DNA from: Nitrosospira sp. Nsp2
Lineage (GTDB): Bacteria; Pseudomonadota; Gammaproteobacteria; Burkholderiales; Nitrosomonadaceae
Direction: 5' to 3'
NCBI RefSeq assembly: GCF_003050965.1
Contig: NZ_QAOU01000004.1
Location: 62,001-126,000 of the forward strand
Length of the DNA: 64,000 bases
The notes beneath the pieces were generated by a model. That model saw only the letters and a list, made by a program, of their open reading frames with translations. It had not been told where the DNA came from and did no database searches. Made by a program: the position numbers and the translations under genes. This document shows, piece by piece, positions 1-8,243 of the stretch (positions are counted from its first letter, which is position 1; every line of letters begins with the position of its first letter).

Positions 1-80
1 TATTAGTGAAGGTTCTTTCGCTGGGATATTTGTTCGAGAGAACGCGGAATTAAATTACGCAATCCTCTATGGAGTTACTG

Positions 81-122
81 CTGGGGATGGGCTTCCCCAG
101 CGAGAGTGCCAAGGGTTGGCAC
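81..122. terminator. Tandem hairpins, possible terminator of the STAS-like gene
   Basis: Two adjacent perfect stem-loops are visible: 81-100 (7-bp stem CTGGGGA/TCCCCAG) and 106-122 (7-bp stem GTGCCAA/TTGGCAC). They lie just downstream of the minus-strand gene ending at 159. No clear U-run follows, so intrinsic termination is only a guess. Confidence 0.35.
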
Positions 123-158
123 ATGAGTGCCGGTATGAGAGGCTTGTTCAGTAATGAC

Positions 159-503
159 CTAAGCTTCCAGCCATGCCTTCGCATCTGCGTAGTTGCTGAA
201 GACTCTGATGTCTGCATCAACAAACAGATTGAAGACCCATGCAGCCCAGGCCCGCCACTGATTATCGGTAATGATCGCAATCCGCCTGAAATCGTTGCCG
301 TGCTCGCGAATAAATTTGATATCTTCCCATGCGACATCGACGGTGTAGTCCAGCATGTCGCGCCAATCAAACAGTACATCCACTTTGCTGTCCACACGGG
401 ATTTGTAGAGCACCTGCTCTTCGAATTCCTTAAAATCTGCCAAAGTGAATTCACCAAAAACAGCAACGCTGATCAGATTGTCGGCTTCTTGAATGGTAAT
501 CAT
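159..503 (-). CDS. SpoIIAA/STAS-like domain protein
   Basis: Encodes a 114-residue single-domain cytoplasmic protein that I recognise as the SpoIIAA-like (STAS/SEC14-type) family. It opens with a short beta-strand segment (MITI...) followed by alternating helix and strand, and has the family-typical Trp-rich central part (WRDMLDY near residue 47, WRAWAAW near 83) and a final helix ending in AKAWLEA. Family members are small and often act as partner or switch proteins, but the substrate or partner is unknown. The ATG at 503 is the only sensible start. It runs in the same direction as the Rieske gene with about 40 bp between them, so the two may be cotranscribed. The fold is fairly sure; the role is not known. 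Confidence 0.7.
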   Translation of the reverse strand: MITIQEADNLISVAVFGEFTLADFKEFEEQVLYKSRVDSKVDVLFDWRDMLDYTVDVAWEDIKFIREHGNDFRRIAIITDNQWRAWAAWVFNLFVDADIRVFSNYADAKAWLEA

Positions 504-543
504 GGATCAATCTCAACGAGGGTACATGGGCCAATTATTACCA

Positions 544-1644
544 CTACAAAAGATGGGGGTCGATTTCACGTCTCAGAAATTCGTGAAAGTGTACCATGCC
601 ATCTTCCATCGGTGACTGATACGGACCTGTTTCGCTCATTCCCTGTTCATGCAGGGCGCGGCGTCCCTCACTCATCTGCCTGCAGATTTCATCATCTTCG
701 ACGGCTGTTTCATGATAGGCGGCCTGTTCCGCCTCGATGAATTCCCGCTCAAACAAAGCGATCTCTTCTGGATAATAAAATTCCACTACATTAACGCACT
801 GCTCTGTTCCAGCCGGATGCAGCGTGCTGATAATCAGCACATGAGGATACCATTCAAGCATGACGTTAGGATAATAAAGCATCCATATCGCACCCTGCCG
901 CGGCACCTCTCCTGCCGTCTGGCGCAGGAGTTGCTCCTGCCACTTCGCATAGACCGCTGTACCAGGGCGTGTGAGACCATGATTGACGCCGACGGTCTGG
1001 ACGTTGTACCACTCGCCAAATTCCCATCTCAGTTCGGCGGTATTGACGAAGTTCCCCAAACCGGGGTGGTAGGGTTCAACGTGGTAATCTTCCAGATACA
1101 CTTCAATAAACGTTTTCCAGTTGCAGGCATATTGTTCCACCTGCACTCGTTCTAGGACGTGGCCTGAAAAATCAAAATCCTTCAGAACGCCTAGCTGTCC
1201 CAGATCGCGCGCGACATTCCGCTTTCCCCCGAACAGGAGCCCGTTCCAGTTTTGCAACGGTGTAGTGCCGAGATTAAGGCAGGGATTTTGCGCAAAGTGG
1301 GGCGCACCCAGCAGTTTGCCGGTCAAATCATAAGTCCAGCGGTGTATCGGACAAACGATGTTCCTGGTATTGCCCCGCCCTTTCAGGAGCAAAGATTGCC
1401 GATGGCGGCAAACATTAGACAATAGTTCGATACCATCATGGTTACGGACCAGCATCTTGGCGTGACTCATCCATTCCGGGACGTAGTAATCGCCGATATT
1501 AGGGACCATAATCTCGTGTCCGATATAGCCCGGACCGGCGTCAAACAAGATGCGTTTTTCTAAATCGAGAATATCGGAATCGAGATACCAGCCGACGGGA
1601 AGTTGCGTGGGTGTCGATTGGGAGAGATCAACTAAGTGGGACAT
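544..1644 (-). CDS. Rieske [2Fe-2S] aromatic-ring-hydroxylating oxygenase, alpha subunit-like
   Basis: Predicted 366-residue non-haem iron oxygenase large subunit. The Rieske cluster ligands are visible as C79-x-H81 and C98-x2-H101, and the mononuclear iron site as E185-x2-H188-x4-H193 inside a DYHVEPYH context. Length is slightly short of the usual 400-450 residues of ring-hydroxylating dioxygenases, as in the many single-component members of this superfamily. No beta subunit, ferredoxin or reductase gene lies nearby, so it must borrow electron-transfer partners, and the substrate (aromatic, choline-like or sterol-like) cannot be told. It starts at ATG 1644, divergent from xseB, with the STAS-like gene downstream. 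Family assignment is firm; specificity is open. Confidence 0.85.
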   Translation of the reverse strand: MSHLVDLSQSTPTQLPVGWYLDSDILDLEKRILFDAGPGYIGHEIMVPNIGDYYVPEWMSHAKMLVRNHDGIELLSNVCRHRQSLLLKGRGNTRNIVCPIHRWTYDLTGKLLGAPHFAQNPCLNLGTTPLQNWNGLLFGGKRNVARDLGQLGVLKDFDFSGHVLERVQVEQYACNWKTFIEVYLEDYHVEPYHPGLGNFVNTAELRWEFGEWYNVQTVGVNHGLTRPGTAVYAKWQEQLLRQTAGEVPRQGAIWMLYYPNVMLEWYPHVLIISTLHPAGTEQCVNVVEFYYPEEIALFEREFIEAEQAAYHETAVEDDEICRQMSEGRRALHEQGMSETGPYQSPMEDGMVHFHEFLRREIDPHLL

Positions 1645-1869
1645 ATCGATACGTAAGACCTTTCGAGGGGCAAAAAAGACAGTTGATATACGAAAAGCCT
1701 CAAGAAGTGCAATAAGCTTAGCAGAAACAGCACGCTCTCTTTCCTGGAAAGCCTATAATCCCGACTAGGAGGGTCGGGTTAAGGGAAAGTTTCATGGATT
1801 TAATTGACCTATACCAGCTAATTGCGTTATTTTTGCAGTTTCCCGGCAATTCACGTCTTTCGTAACATC

Positions 1870-2133
1870 ATGCTTATCATGACAAACCCCTCCAACGGCG
1901 TCAAATTTTTGCCTCCGGCGAGCTTTGAGGCCGCCTTGACGGAACTTGAAAGTATCGTGGGCGAAATGGAAGCAGGACAATTGCCACTGGAAGATTCGCT
2001 CCTTGCTCATAAACGAGGCATGGAGCTGTTACAATATTGTCAATCCAAGCTCCAGGATGCGCAACAACAGGTGCGTCTTCTTGAGGCTGATACATTGAAA
2101 AATTTCTCCCCATCCGGTATTGATGATCGCTGA
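1870..2133 (+). CDS. xseB: Exodeoxyribonuclease VII small subunit
   Basis: About 87 residues, against roughly 80 in E. coli. It shows the characteristic helical-hairpin signature: FEAALTELESIVGEMEAGQLPLEDSL in the first helix, then the GMELLQYCQ segment. XseB binds several copies per XseA in exonuclease VII, which degrades single-stranded DNA from both ends. The large subunit is not in the window. The start is placed at ATG 1870 (ATG 1879 is an alternative, MTNPSNG). The 3' end overlaps the ispA start by about 11 bp, so the two are probably translationally coupled, the usual xseB-ispA-dxs order in proteobacteria. Confidence 0.93.
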   Translation: MLIMTNPSNGVKFLPPASFEAALTELESIVGEMEAGQLPLEDSLLAHKRGMELLQYCQSKLQDAQQQVRLLEADTLKNFSPSGIDDR

Positions 2134-3016
2134 TTTCCAGGATTGGGCGAGAAGCCGACAGGAACGCATCGAAGCTTCTCTGCAGATCCTGCTCCCCGCA
2201 TCGAATGTCCCCCCCGAGCGTTTGCACGACGCCATGCGCTACACTGTTCTAGGTGGTGGGAAGCGGGTACGTCCTTTACTCGCGTTTGCAGCGGGAGAGC
2301 TGAGCAACGCAGCCGAAGAGCGCGTGACGATCGCCGCAGCTGCAGTAGAACTGATTCATGCCTATTCGTTGGTTCATGACGATTTGCCGTGTATGGATAA
2401 CGATGTGTTGCGGCGTGGCAAACCGACCTGTCACATCGAATACGGTGAGGCTATCGCGCTGCTTGCTGGGGACAGTTTACAAAGCTTGGCTTTTCAATTG
2501 CTGGCCGAGCATACCGTGGCAGATATCCCGCAAGTTCAACTGGAAATGATAAAACACCTGGGGCAAGCGGCCGGCTCGCGGGGTATGGCCGGCGGTCAAG
2601 CGGTTGACCTGGCTAGCGTAGGGGCCACGTTAAGCCTGCCGGAGCTCGAATTTATGCATATCCATAAGACCGGCGCGCTTATTCGCGCCGCGGTCATGCT
2701 GGGCGCGTATTGTGGAAGCGGCTTGAAAGAGAGTGAATTGACGAGCCTGGACCACTTTGCCAAACGTATCGGCTTGGCCTTCCAAGTCGTGGATGATGTG
2801 CTCGATGCAGAGGCGAGCACAGCAACTTTAGGTAAAACTGCCGGCAAGGACGCTGACAATAACAAACCAACATACGTAAGCATCCTTGGGCGCGGTCAGG
2901 CACGCGACCTGGCCGAAGAGTTACGCCGCGATGCGTACCAGTCATTGGAAGGTTTTGGCGAAAAGGCGGACCGGCTGCGACAGGTTACCGACTTCATTAT
3001 CCAGCGCGAATTTTAA
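2123..3016 (+). CDS. ispA: Farnesyl diphosphate synthase (geranyltranstransferase)
   Basis: Prenyltransferase of about 297 residues that condenses IPP with DMAPP and GPP to make C15 farnesyl-PP, the precursor of undecaprenyl-PP, quinones and hopanoids. The first Asp-rich motif is D-D-L-P-C-M-D near residue 87, followed by the RRG motif. The second Asp-rich motif is the DDVLD near 225. The lysine of KTG and the GGKRVRP region are also intact. The C-terminus ends in IIQREF, normal for FPP synthases. The upstream in-frame TTG at 2120 is possible, but the ATG at 2123 is preferred. It sits between xseB and dxs in the standard operon; its undecaprenyl product also feeds the lipid carrier used by the EPS genes further along. 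Confidence 0.95.
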   Translation: MIADFQDWARSRQERIEASLQILLPASNVPPERLHDAMRYTVLGGGKRVRPLLAFAAGELSNAAEERVTIAAAAVELIHAYSLVHDDLPCMDNDVLRRGKPTCHIEYGEAIALLAGDSLQSLAFQLLAEHTVADIPQVQLEMIKHLGQAAGSRGMAGGQAVDLASVGATLSLPELEFMHIHKTGALIRAAVMLGAYCGSGLKESELTSLDHFAKRIGLAFQVVDDVLDAEASTATLGKTAGKDADNNKPTYVSILGRGQARDLAEELRRDAYQSLEGFGEKADRLRQVTDFIIQREF

Positions 3017-3062
3017 GCTGGCAATCCCAAGGTAAAGAATATTTCCATTCTCCAAGGTTTAA

Positions 3063-4910
3063 ATGTATCCATTGCTTGATAGTGTCACCGACCCTTCCAA
3101 GTTACGTTTGCTGGAACGCAAGCTGTTGCCTCAGCTCGCAGAGGAGTTACGGCAATTTCTGGTTGAATCCGTGGCCAAAACCGGGGGCCATCTATCGTCC
3201 AATCTGGGCACCGTTGAATTGACCATAGCCCTGCATTACGTATTCAACACGCCGTACGATCGTTTGGTATGGGACGTAGGCCATCAGACATATGTTCATA
3301 AGATATTGACCGGCCGCCGTGAAGGAATGAGCAGATTGCGTATGCATGGCGGTATCGCCGGTTTTCCGCGACGGGATGAAAGCGAATATGACGCTTTTGG
3401 TACTGCGCATTCCAGCACGTCTATCAGCGCTGCCTTGGGAATGGCCGTGGCGTCGCAGCACGAGGGTAAGGACCGATGCGTGGTTGCGGTCATCGGGGAC
3501 GGCGCCATGAGCGCCGGCATGGCGTTTGAAGCCCTAAATAATGCGGGGGCCATGAACACCAATCTGCTGGTGATTCTGAACGACAACGACATGTCCATTT
3601 CACCGCCTGTGGGCGCCCTCAACAATTACCTTGCGAAGCTCATGTCCGGGCAGTTTTATGCCACCGCCCGGCGTGCCGGCGAAAAGATGCTGGGGGTGGT
3701 ACCACCTGTGCTGGAACTTGCCAAGCGCGCGGAAGAACACGTCAAAGGCATGGTCACACCCAGCACGCTGTTTGAAGAATTCGGTTTCAACTATATAGGC
3801 CCCATTGATGGTCACGATCTCGACGTCCTTGTAAGCACACTTAACAACATCAAGCATCTGGATGGTCCCCAATTCCTTCATGTCGTAACCCGAAAGGGCG
3901 CGGGTTACCAGGCGGCAGAAGAGGATCCGATCCTTTATCACGGGGTCACCAAATTCAATCCACAGGCGGGCATTATTCCCAAAGCTTCAAACAAGCCTTC
4001 CTACACCCAGATTTTCGGCGACTGGTTGTGCGACATGGCGGCCTTGGACCAGCGGTTGATTGGGATTACTCCCGCAATGCGTGAGGGTTCAGGCCTGGTA
4101 AGATTCTCGCAGGAATATCCCGACCGCTATTTCGACGTTGGAATCGCAGAGCAACATGCGGTCACGTTCGCAGCAGGTCTGGCATGCGACGGACTGAAGC
4201 CCGTCGTGGCCATTTATTCAACTTTCTTGCAAAGAGCGTACGATCAGTTGATCCACGACGTCGCTATTCAGAACCTCCCCGTTGTGTTTGCCATAGATCG
4301 GGCTGGGTTGGTGGGGGCGGACGGGCCCACTCATGCCGGCAGTTTTGATTTGACCTATCTGCGCTGTATTCCAAATATAACGGTGATGGTCCCTGCTGAT
4401 GAGGATGAATGTCGTCAAATGCTCTACACCGCGTTTCAGATGGACACACCCACCGCGGTACGTTATCCCCGGGGTGTGGGAACGGGGGTGGCTGCCGAGA
4501 AGCAAATGCGAATGCTGCCTATTGGGCGGGGCGAAATTCGACGCGAGGGAGAAAAAATCGCTCTGCTGGCGTTCGGCAGTATGCTTAAACCTTGCCTTGA
4601 AGCGGCCGATGAATTAAACGCTACCGTTGTAAATATGCGTTTTGTTAAACCATTGGACAATGATCTGGTCGCTTCTCTTGCGCTGAGCCACGATTTGTTG
4701 GTAACGGTGGAGGAGAATACAACCATGGGTGGCGCGGGCAGCGCGGTAATGGAATCACTTGCGAGTGCTGGCTTCAAAATCCCCTTGCTGCAATTGGGCT
4801 TGCCAGATACGTTTATTGATCAAGGCGATCCTGCTCAAATGCTTGCCGACTGCGGACTGGATAAAACATCCATCGTCACGTCCGTCAGAGCGAGATTCAT
4901 CGAAGTCTAA
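3063..4910 (+). CDS. dxs: 1-deoxy-D-xylulose-5-phosphate synthase
   Basis: Full-length 615-residue transketolase-like enzyme that makes DXP from pyruvate and glyceraldehyde-3-phosphate, the first step of the MEP isoprenoid pathway. The thiamine-diphosphate motif GDGAMSAG begins near residue 145 and ends at the NDND around 173-176. The catalytic-core histidine of [10 protein letters not shown] (near 43) and the [10 protein letters not shown] segment are present, and the C-terminal pyrimidine-binding part contains [15 protein letters not shown]. It starts 46 bp after ispA, consistent with one transcript, and follows the isoprenoid logic of that neighbour. Confidence 0.97.
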   Translation: MYPLLDSVTDPSKLRLLERKLLPQLAEELRQFLVESVAKTGGHLSSNLGTVELTIALHYVFNTPYDRLVWDVGHQTYVHKILTGRREGMSRLRMHGGIAGFPRRDESEYDAFGTAHSSTSISAALGMAVASQHEGKDRCVVAVIGDGAMSAGMAFEALNNAGAMNTNLLVILNDNDMSISPPVGALNNYLAKLMSGQFYATARRAGEKMLGVVPPVLELAKRAEEHVKGMVTPSTLFEEFGFNYIGPIDGHDLDVLVSTLNNIKHLDGPQFLHVVTRKGAGYQAAEEDPILYHGVTKFNPQAGIIPKASNKPSYTQIFGDWLCDMAALDQRLIGITPAMREGSGLVRFSQEYPDRYFDVGIAEQHAVTFAAGLACDGLKPVVAIYSTFLQRAYDQLIHDVAIQNLPVVFAIDRAGLVGADGPTHAGSFDLTYLRCIPNITVMVPADEDECRQMLYTAFQMDTPTAVRYPRGVGTGVAAEKQMRMLPIGRGEIRREGEKIALLAFGSMLKPCLEAADELNATVVNMRFVKPLDNDLVASLALSHDLLVTVEENTTMGGAGSAVMESLASAGFKIPLLQLGLPDTFIDQGDPAQMLADCGLDKTSIVTSVRARFIEV

Positions 4911-4973
4911 TTCAACACATTGCGGACGGCATAGCATGGATTGCTACGCCACCGCCATGTTCCAGAACACTGC

Positions 4974-5777
4974 ATGAACGAAGTCAATGTCCCGATTGCG
5001 GACGTCCAAGCCGCGCTCGATAGTCGCCGTATCGCTATTAACAGAGCGGGGATAAGATCTATTCGTCATCCTGTAAAAATTGCGGATAAAGGGCGGCGCA
5101 CGCAACATGTCGTCGCCACCTTCGATATGCACGCCAATTTATCGCATCAACTCAAAGGCGTGCATATGTCCCGTTTTGTAGAGATTTTAAACAGCAATAA
5201 TCGCGTCATTTCCGTGAAATCATTCGAGAGTATCGTAAATGCAGTGGTACAGAAGCTCGAAACAGATTCTGGAGGGGTTGAGATGACCTTCCCTTATTTC
5301 ATGAGCAAAACCGCGCCTATTACTGGCATAACAAGCCTGATGGACTACGAGGTAACTTTCGCAGGCAAACTTCACGAAGGAAGCTACCAATTCAATTTGA
5401 AGGTCGTGGTACCAGTAACGAGTTTGTGCCCGTGTTCAAAACAAGTGTCCGCGTACGGCGCCCACAACCAGCGCTCCCATATGTCGATTTCCGTCTCTCC
5501 CGCTAGTTCTGTGTGGATTGAAGATCTGATACACGTGGCGGAAGATCAGGCATCTTGCGAACTCTACGGACTACTCAAGCGTGCAGACGAGAAGTACGTT
5601 ACTGAAAAGGCCTTCGATAATCCCAAGTTCGTCGAAGACGTCGTGCGTGACGTGGCTGCAGTGCTGAATCGGGACGCGCGTATAAACGCCTACGTGGTGG
5701 AGTCGGAAAACTTTGAATCCATCCATAATCATTCCGCTTACGCATTGATCGAACGGGACAAGCTAGAGAATCCCTGA
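4974..5777 (+). CDS. folE2: GTP cyclohydrolase FolE2 (GTP cyclohydrolase I type 2)
   Basis: About 267 residues. FolE2 turns GTP into 7,8-dihydroneopterin triphosphate for folate (and possibly queuosine) synthesis, and works without the strictly Zn-dependent site of FolE. Recognised from the N-terminal [18 protein letters not shown] region, the conserved cysteine segment [21 protein letters not shown] near residue 150, and the [21 protein letters not shown]-terminus. The start is set at ATG 4974; upstream in-frame sequence looks non-coding. It begins 63 bp after dxs and could be the last gene of that transcript. In many bacteria folE2 answers to zinc limitation through Zur; I did not see a convincing Zur box. 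Confidence 0.94.
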   Translation: MNEVNVPIADVQAALDSRRIAINRAGIRSIRHPVKIADKGRRTQHVVATFDMHANLSHQLKGVHMSRFVEILNSNNRVISVKSFESIVNAVVQKLETDSGGVEMTFPYFMSKTAPITGITSLMDYEVTFAGKLHEGSYQFNLKVVVPVTSLCPCSKQVSAYGAHNQRSHMSISVSPASSVWIEDLIHVAEDQASCELYGLLKRADEKYVTEKAFDNPKFVEDVVRDVAAVLNRDARINAYVVESENFESIHNHSAYALIERDKLENP

Positions 5778-5918
5778 CTGCAGATCTGCTTCTTCGGCGC
5801 CGTTAACTCTCAGCCCAACGCGAGCCATATCGGCAAGCCGTATCGCTCTGTACGGATGAAAGCGGCCCAAGCGGCGCAAAATTGACCTTTTAGGGGGGTA
5901 AAGGTATTATCCGCCTTC

Positions 5919-5995
5919 CGGGGTGTAGCGTAGCCTGGTAGCGCGCCTGGTTTGGGACCAGGATGTCGGGAGTTCAAATCTCTCCACCCCGACCA
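5919..5995 (+). tRNA. tRNA-Pro (anticodon TGG)
   Basis: The 7-bp acceptor stem CGGGGTG/CACCCCG closes the gene. The anticodon arm cctgg-TTTGGGA-ccagg gives anticodon TGG, the T arm contains GTTCAAATC, and CCA is encoded. It is the first of three consecutive tRNA genes, probably one transcript. Confidence 0.96.
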
Positions 5996-6032
5996 TTCAT
6001 GCAATCTGGTGGGCTGATATCCGACTTGAGTG

Positions 6033-6109
6033 GTGCCCGTAGCTCAACCGGATAGAGCACCAGCCTTCTAAGCTGGGGGTTACAGGTTCGATTCCTGTCG
6101 GGCACGCCA
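6033..6109 (+). tRNA. tRNA-Arg (anticodon TCT)
   Basis: The acceptor stem is GTGCCCG/CGGGCAC with discriminator G and encoded CCA. The anticodon arm ccagc-CTTCTAA-gctgg gives TCT, and the T loop reads GTTCGATTC. It is the middle gene of the Pro-Arg-His cluster. Confidence 0.96.
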
Positions 6110-6163
6110 TACGGTTTTGCGGAATGGCACCTGAAATTAACGCTGTAGGTTATCTTTTAAAAC

Positions 6164-6239
6164 GGTGGCTGTAGCTCAGTGGTAGAGTCCCGGATTGTGA
6201 TTCCGGTTGTCGTGGGTTCGATCCCCATCAGCCACCCCA
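6164..6239 (+). tRNA. tRNA-His (anticodon GTG), integration site of element A
   Basis: The acceptor stem is GTGGCTG/CAGCCAC with a G at position -1 (6164) and discriminator C, both hallmarks of tRNA-His. The anticodon arm ccgga-TTGTGAT-tccgg gives GTG, and CCA is encoded. The 3' part from 6191 to 6239 is repeated exactly at 15901-15949, so integration preserved a complete functional tRNA here. Confidence 0.96.
6191..6239 (+). repeat. Attachment site repeat 1 (attL, tRNA-His 3' end)
   Basis: A 49-bp sequence running from the anticodon stem to the CCA end of tRNA-His, identical to 15901-15949. The base before it differs (c at 6190, g at 15900) and the base after it differs, so the repeat is exactly 49 bp. 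Confidence 0.95.
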
Positions 6240-6295
6240 TTAAAACAAAGCATTACAGAACCCGGCTTCTTTTTCGTTTGGCAGTTGTTTCAAGA

Positions 6296-6320
6296 TGTAA
6301 CCGATTTGTAACCTGATTTT
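6296..6320 (+). repeat. Candidate integrase arm-type site, left copy
   Basis: A 25-bp sequence built of two TGTAACC-GATTT-like units in tandem. It recurs with one mismatch at 15756-15780, directly upstream of the integrase gene. Placement just inside each end of element A fits arm-type binding sites of a tyrosine integrase. Confidence 0.6.
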
Positions 6321-6331
6321 GTAAGAACTCG

Positions 6332-6355
6332 TGCAATCGAGCATGCTCGATTGCA
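6332..6355. repeat. Perfect 24-bp palindrome
   Basis: The 24 bases are exactly self-complementary, centred on GAGCATGCTC. It lies between the left arm-type site and the first small ORF of element A. It could be an operator, an integrase or excisionase site, or a cruciform-forming site; nothing decides between these. Confidence 0.5.
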
Positions 6356-6478
6356 TAAACCGAGCAGTCGGGTTGGTGCCGCCGTGTTGACTGCAGCTAA
6401 ACCAAAAATGGCATCAAAGTCTGAATGCGCCAATACCTGACTCTCTAAGAGACTTGGCGCAGTTTGAGCAGGAGGCCT

Positions 6479-6628
6479 ATGGCCAAACCAACTCTTACGC
6501 GTTCAGCAGCGTTACATCTTCGCATGGGGGCGTTTGCGGGATTGTTCGCGATATTTCTCGCGTGCTTCCCGCCTGCTGCTGCGTTCGCTTTGGCGATTGC
6601 AGTGTCGGTGTTTCTAGCGAAGCTGTAA
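6479..6628 (+). CDS. Possible 49-aa membrane miniprotein
   Basis: A short ORF preceded by AGGAGG at 6470-6475, only 3 bases from the ATG. It would encode MAKPTLTRSAALHLRMGAFA and then two strongly hydrophobic stretches separated by a Pro-Pro turn, ending SVFLAKL. It is the only plus-strand gene at the tRNA end of element A and is followed by a hairpin at 6641-6671 (GTGGCTCG/CGAGCCAC). I recognise no family. The strong Shine-Dalgarno and hydrophobic pattern favour a real small membrane protein; the short spacing is a caution. Confidence 0.4.
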   Translation: MAKPTLTRSAALHLRMGAFAGLFAIFLACFPPAAAFALAIAVSVFLAKL

Positions 6629-6679
6629 GGCGGCAGTTCAGTGGCTCGTACAGCTTCGGCTGGCGAGCCACTTATAGCA

Positions 6680-7438
6680 CTACCGACTCGGTAGGTATCG
6701 AAGGTAAGCTTCGATCATGTTTCGCACGATCCCCCTTGCTTCAGCCAGCTCATCTGCTCCTGCATCTCTAAGTACCGTCCGCGCATTTTGACCACGGTGC
6801 CGACCTTGATTTAGCGGCTCATTATTACAAATCCGTCCCAACCGTGACCAGATCGAATTAGGGATAGCAAGAGTTGATCGGGCGTTGGCCTCGGTGCCAA
6901 ACTTATGAGCGAGTGCGTCACGTATTTCATAAAGATGGACCAACTCATTGTTAGGGTCGTTCACCGCCGCGTCATAGCTTTGTAGAAGCCTGAGGAGCAA
7001 TTCATCAGAAGCGTGTGCGAGAGCTCCTTGCCGCAGTTGCTCCATTATCTGCAGACTTTTGGCGGCCGAATCTGAAATGACGTTTCCGTTTTTGTCAGTC
7101 ACTTGGAAATCGACTGACCCGCCAGTTATTCTAATGATGGCCGGTTCCAGCTCAACAAAATAATCTTTTCGTCCGTTTTGATGTACAACTACTTTGGTCG
7201 GTTGAGATAATTTATAGGCCGTATGAGTTGAGAAATGTTGGGCCAAAAAAATAATATTCAGACAGCTATGTAATTTCCCGCGAAGAGAAGGATTCGACTC
7301 ATAAGTCTCGGCATCAATCAGTGCTTCAACTTTACCAGGGGCAATCTTCAACGTATGCCCATCGCATGAAGCATTGAAACCTTTTTTGAAGTAATTGGAA
7401 GGAGAAAAGCTCCATTGCAATACCACGTCGGTACACAT
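6680..7438 (-). CDS. Hypothetical protein with HEPN-like R-x4-H motif
   Basis: About 252 residues from ATG 7438; an upstream in-frame TTG is unlikely. The N-terminal half is beta-rich with no recognisable domain. The C-terminal half is helical and contains LYEIRDALAHKFG, giving R173-x4-H178, the arrangement seen in HEPN ribonucleases, followed by NEPLNQGRHRG and a terminal helix. HEPN proteins are frequent toxins or anti-phage effectors. The gene sits in the tRNA-proximal cargo position of element A, a usual place for defence genes, and transcribes toward the tRNA. The HEPN assignment rests on one motif plus helix pattern and is tentative; no antitoxin partner is visible. Confidence 0.5.
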   Translation of the reverse strand: MCTDVVLQWSFSPSNYFKKGFNASCDGHTLKIAPGKVEALIDAETYESNPSLRGKLHSCLNIIFLAQHFSTHTAYKLSQPTKVVVHQNGRKDYFVELEPAIIRITGGSVDFQVTDKNGNVISDSAAKSLQIMEQLRQGALAHASDELLLRLLQSYDAAVNDPNNELVHLYEIRDALAHKFGTEANARSTLAIPNSIWSRLGRICNNEPLNQGRHRGQNARTVLRDAGADELAEARGIVRNMIEAYLRYLPSR

Positions 7439-7664
7439 CACATCAAGTTTCCGTTGGCCCCACAAGCAACTGACGATACAACACAGCCATTAAAATATCT
7501 AGCTGAGTGACAGTATTGTTGAGTTAGCTCAACTGTATGCAGACCTTCCTTGATTGCAAATCCCCCCTAATAGAAATTGCAGACGTCTGCACTTTGCCGG
7601 ACAAACAAAAACCCCCATCTTTTGAAGATGAGGGTTTTTTGTATGCGTTTCTGCTCTAGCCAGG
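7439..7664. other. Gene-free spacer with a perfect palindrome
   Basis: Contains a 6-bp inverted repeat GTTGAG-TTAG-CTCAAC near 7510 and the perfect 14-bp palindrome TGCAGACGTCTGCA at 7578-7591. Both lie upstream of the HEPN-like gene and are plausible operators. The terminator at 7607-7641 closes the preceding operon. Confidence 0.45.
7607..7641. terminator. Bidirectional rho-independent terminator
   Basis: The hairpin pairs an A-rich CCCCCATCTT arm with AAGATGAGGG around a short TTG-type loop, flanked by A5 on one side and T6 on the other, so it can stop transcription in both directions. It lies directly downstream of the minus-strand 184-aa gene. Confidence 0.8.
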
Positions 7665-8213
7665 TCAGCCGTTGGGATCCACCGTGCGCACCAGCTCGTG
7701 TTCGAGATCCTTCACCTTAGCCACTAGCTCCTCGTTTTCTTTCGTGAGCTTGTCGATCTCCGCCAGGCGTTTCGGCATTGCCGGCCCAACAATGGCAGGG
7801 TATTCCATTTCTTGTACCGCTTTCCGGAGACCAGCCTTTAGCTGGTCGCCCAGCATCCAAAATAACGCTACTTCGAGGTCATATACAGTAGATTCTTGTT
7901 CGTCGTGTTCACATGCTGATAGGATTTTAAGCCCTCCCATCTTCCCTCTGTGGCCCTGATGGTAGCAACCCGCGTCTTTGCCATGACAAGGATTCTGAGT
8001 GATAAGCTTCACCGCTCCCGCCAACTTTTGCGGATAGCGGGCTGCAATCCGATCCATACGCGCGACAAGCAGGTCCGCCAGCTCTTCGCGAGGTGGAGGC
8101 AGATTCTTGAGTTCCTCGATCCGCAGTTTGTTGTGCGCGATTGTGGCTCGCATTCCCTTGCATTCATTACGCGCGTCAGCGAGGGTCGTTTTTACTTTCA
8201 AAAAGTCAAACAT
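7665..8213 (-). CDS. Hypothetical protein with N- and C-terminal coiled coils
   Basis: About 182 residues from ATG 8213, with an AAGGA Shine-Dalgarno about 8 bases upstream; the in-frame TTG at 8219 is less likely. Helical N-terminus (MFDFLKVKTTLADARNECKG), a central Cys/His-rich patch (CHGKDAGCYHQGHRGKMGG and then CEH) that may bind a metal, and a charged C-terminal coiled coil (LTKENEELVAKVKDLEHEL). I do not recognise the family. It is the last gene of the unit that begins with the 281-aa gene and the S49 protease, so a morphogenesis or packaging role is possible but unproven. Confidence 0.6.
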   Translation of the reverse strand: MFDFLKVKTTLADARNECKGMRATIAHNKLRIEELKNLPPPREELADLLVARMDRIAARYPQKLAGAVKLITQNPCHGKDAGCYHQGHRGKMGGLKILSACEHDEQESTVYDLEVALFWMLGDQLKAGLRKAVQEMEYPAIVGPAMPKRLAEIDKLTKENEELVAKVKDLEHELVRTVDPNG

Positions 8214-8243
8214 TTTCAATTGTCCTTTGTCGTTTCAAGTTGA

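Noticed and set aside
69-740. Long plus-strand reading frame opposite the STAS-like and Rieske genes
   Set aside because: It lies antisense to two recognised genes; its protein has no coherent domain and is a shadow frame.
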